Below are positions 7,108 through 7,182 of a stretch of 7,182 bases of DNA, piece after piece (positions within the stretch are counted from its first letter, which is position 1; each line of letters starts with the position of its first letter). The DNA lies in assembly GCA_038229055.1 (NCBI GenBank), contig JBBROU010000173.1, forward strand, positions 1 to 7,182. The letters are read 5' to 3'. The position numbers and the translations under genes are program-made. The stretch comes from JANYJA01 sp038229055 (lineage in GTDB: Bacteria; Acidobacteriota; Terriglobia; Bryobacterales; Bryobacteraceae). Under the pieces are notes generated by a model. It did not search any database, was not told where the DNA came from, and was given only the letters and a program-made list of their open reading frames with translations.

Positions 7108-7182
<75 letters not shown>

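Overview
The window reads as a chromosomal piece of a soil-type Acidobacteriota genome (Solibacter/Bryobacter/Terriglobia-like). This is inferred from two very large Oar-like outer-membrane receptors that each have an N-terminal carboxypeptidase-regulatory-like domain, a family hugely expanded in that phylum, from the acidobacterial-looking YihY variant, and from moderately high GC. No marker gene in the window fixes the genus. Every protein gene lies on the minus strand. The only plus-strand gene is a tRNA at the right edge.

Right edge to left, in the direction of transcription: (1) A complete tRNA-Asn(GTT) with encoded CCA occupies 7108-7182 on the plus strand, behind a near-consensus sigma70 promoter (7060-7088). 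(2) Diverging from it is a tightly packed minus-strand cluster: a six-helix YihY/BrkB-family inner-membrane protein (6112-6969); an overlapping 25-codon ORF for a one-helix membrane peptide (6038-6115, ATGA overlap, good Shine-Dalgarno); a small GatC/AtzG-like protein (5806-6000); and an amidase-signature hydrolase (4457-5809, GTGA overlap). The overlaps suggest one transcript and translational coupling. (3) After a 111-bp gap comes a large Oar-like outer-membrane receptor (1053-4345) that starts at TTG and carries a one-base frameshift near 1426-1429. Its last 124 residues are in another frame. (4) A 210-bp intergenic region (843-1052) holds a hairpin terminator (991-1018) and a candidate promoter (895-923). 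(5) A second receptor of the same broad family begins at 842 and runs off the left edge.

Functionally, the two receptors would be outer-membrane beta-barrels with periplasmic plug and beta-sandwich domains, probably for import of large or polymeric substrates; the substrate cannot be told from sequence. The amidase with its GatC-like partner resembles the AtzG/AtzF arrangement of a hydrolytic amidase more than a true tRNA amidotransferase, because no GatB is present and the hallmark residues are those of generic amidases. Nothing here is clearly a new defence or mobile system. The least ordinary items are the uncatalogued 25-aa membrane peptide inside the operon, the frameshifted receptor, and the GatC-like/amidase coupling.
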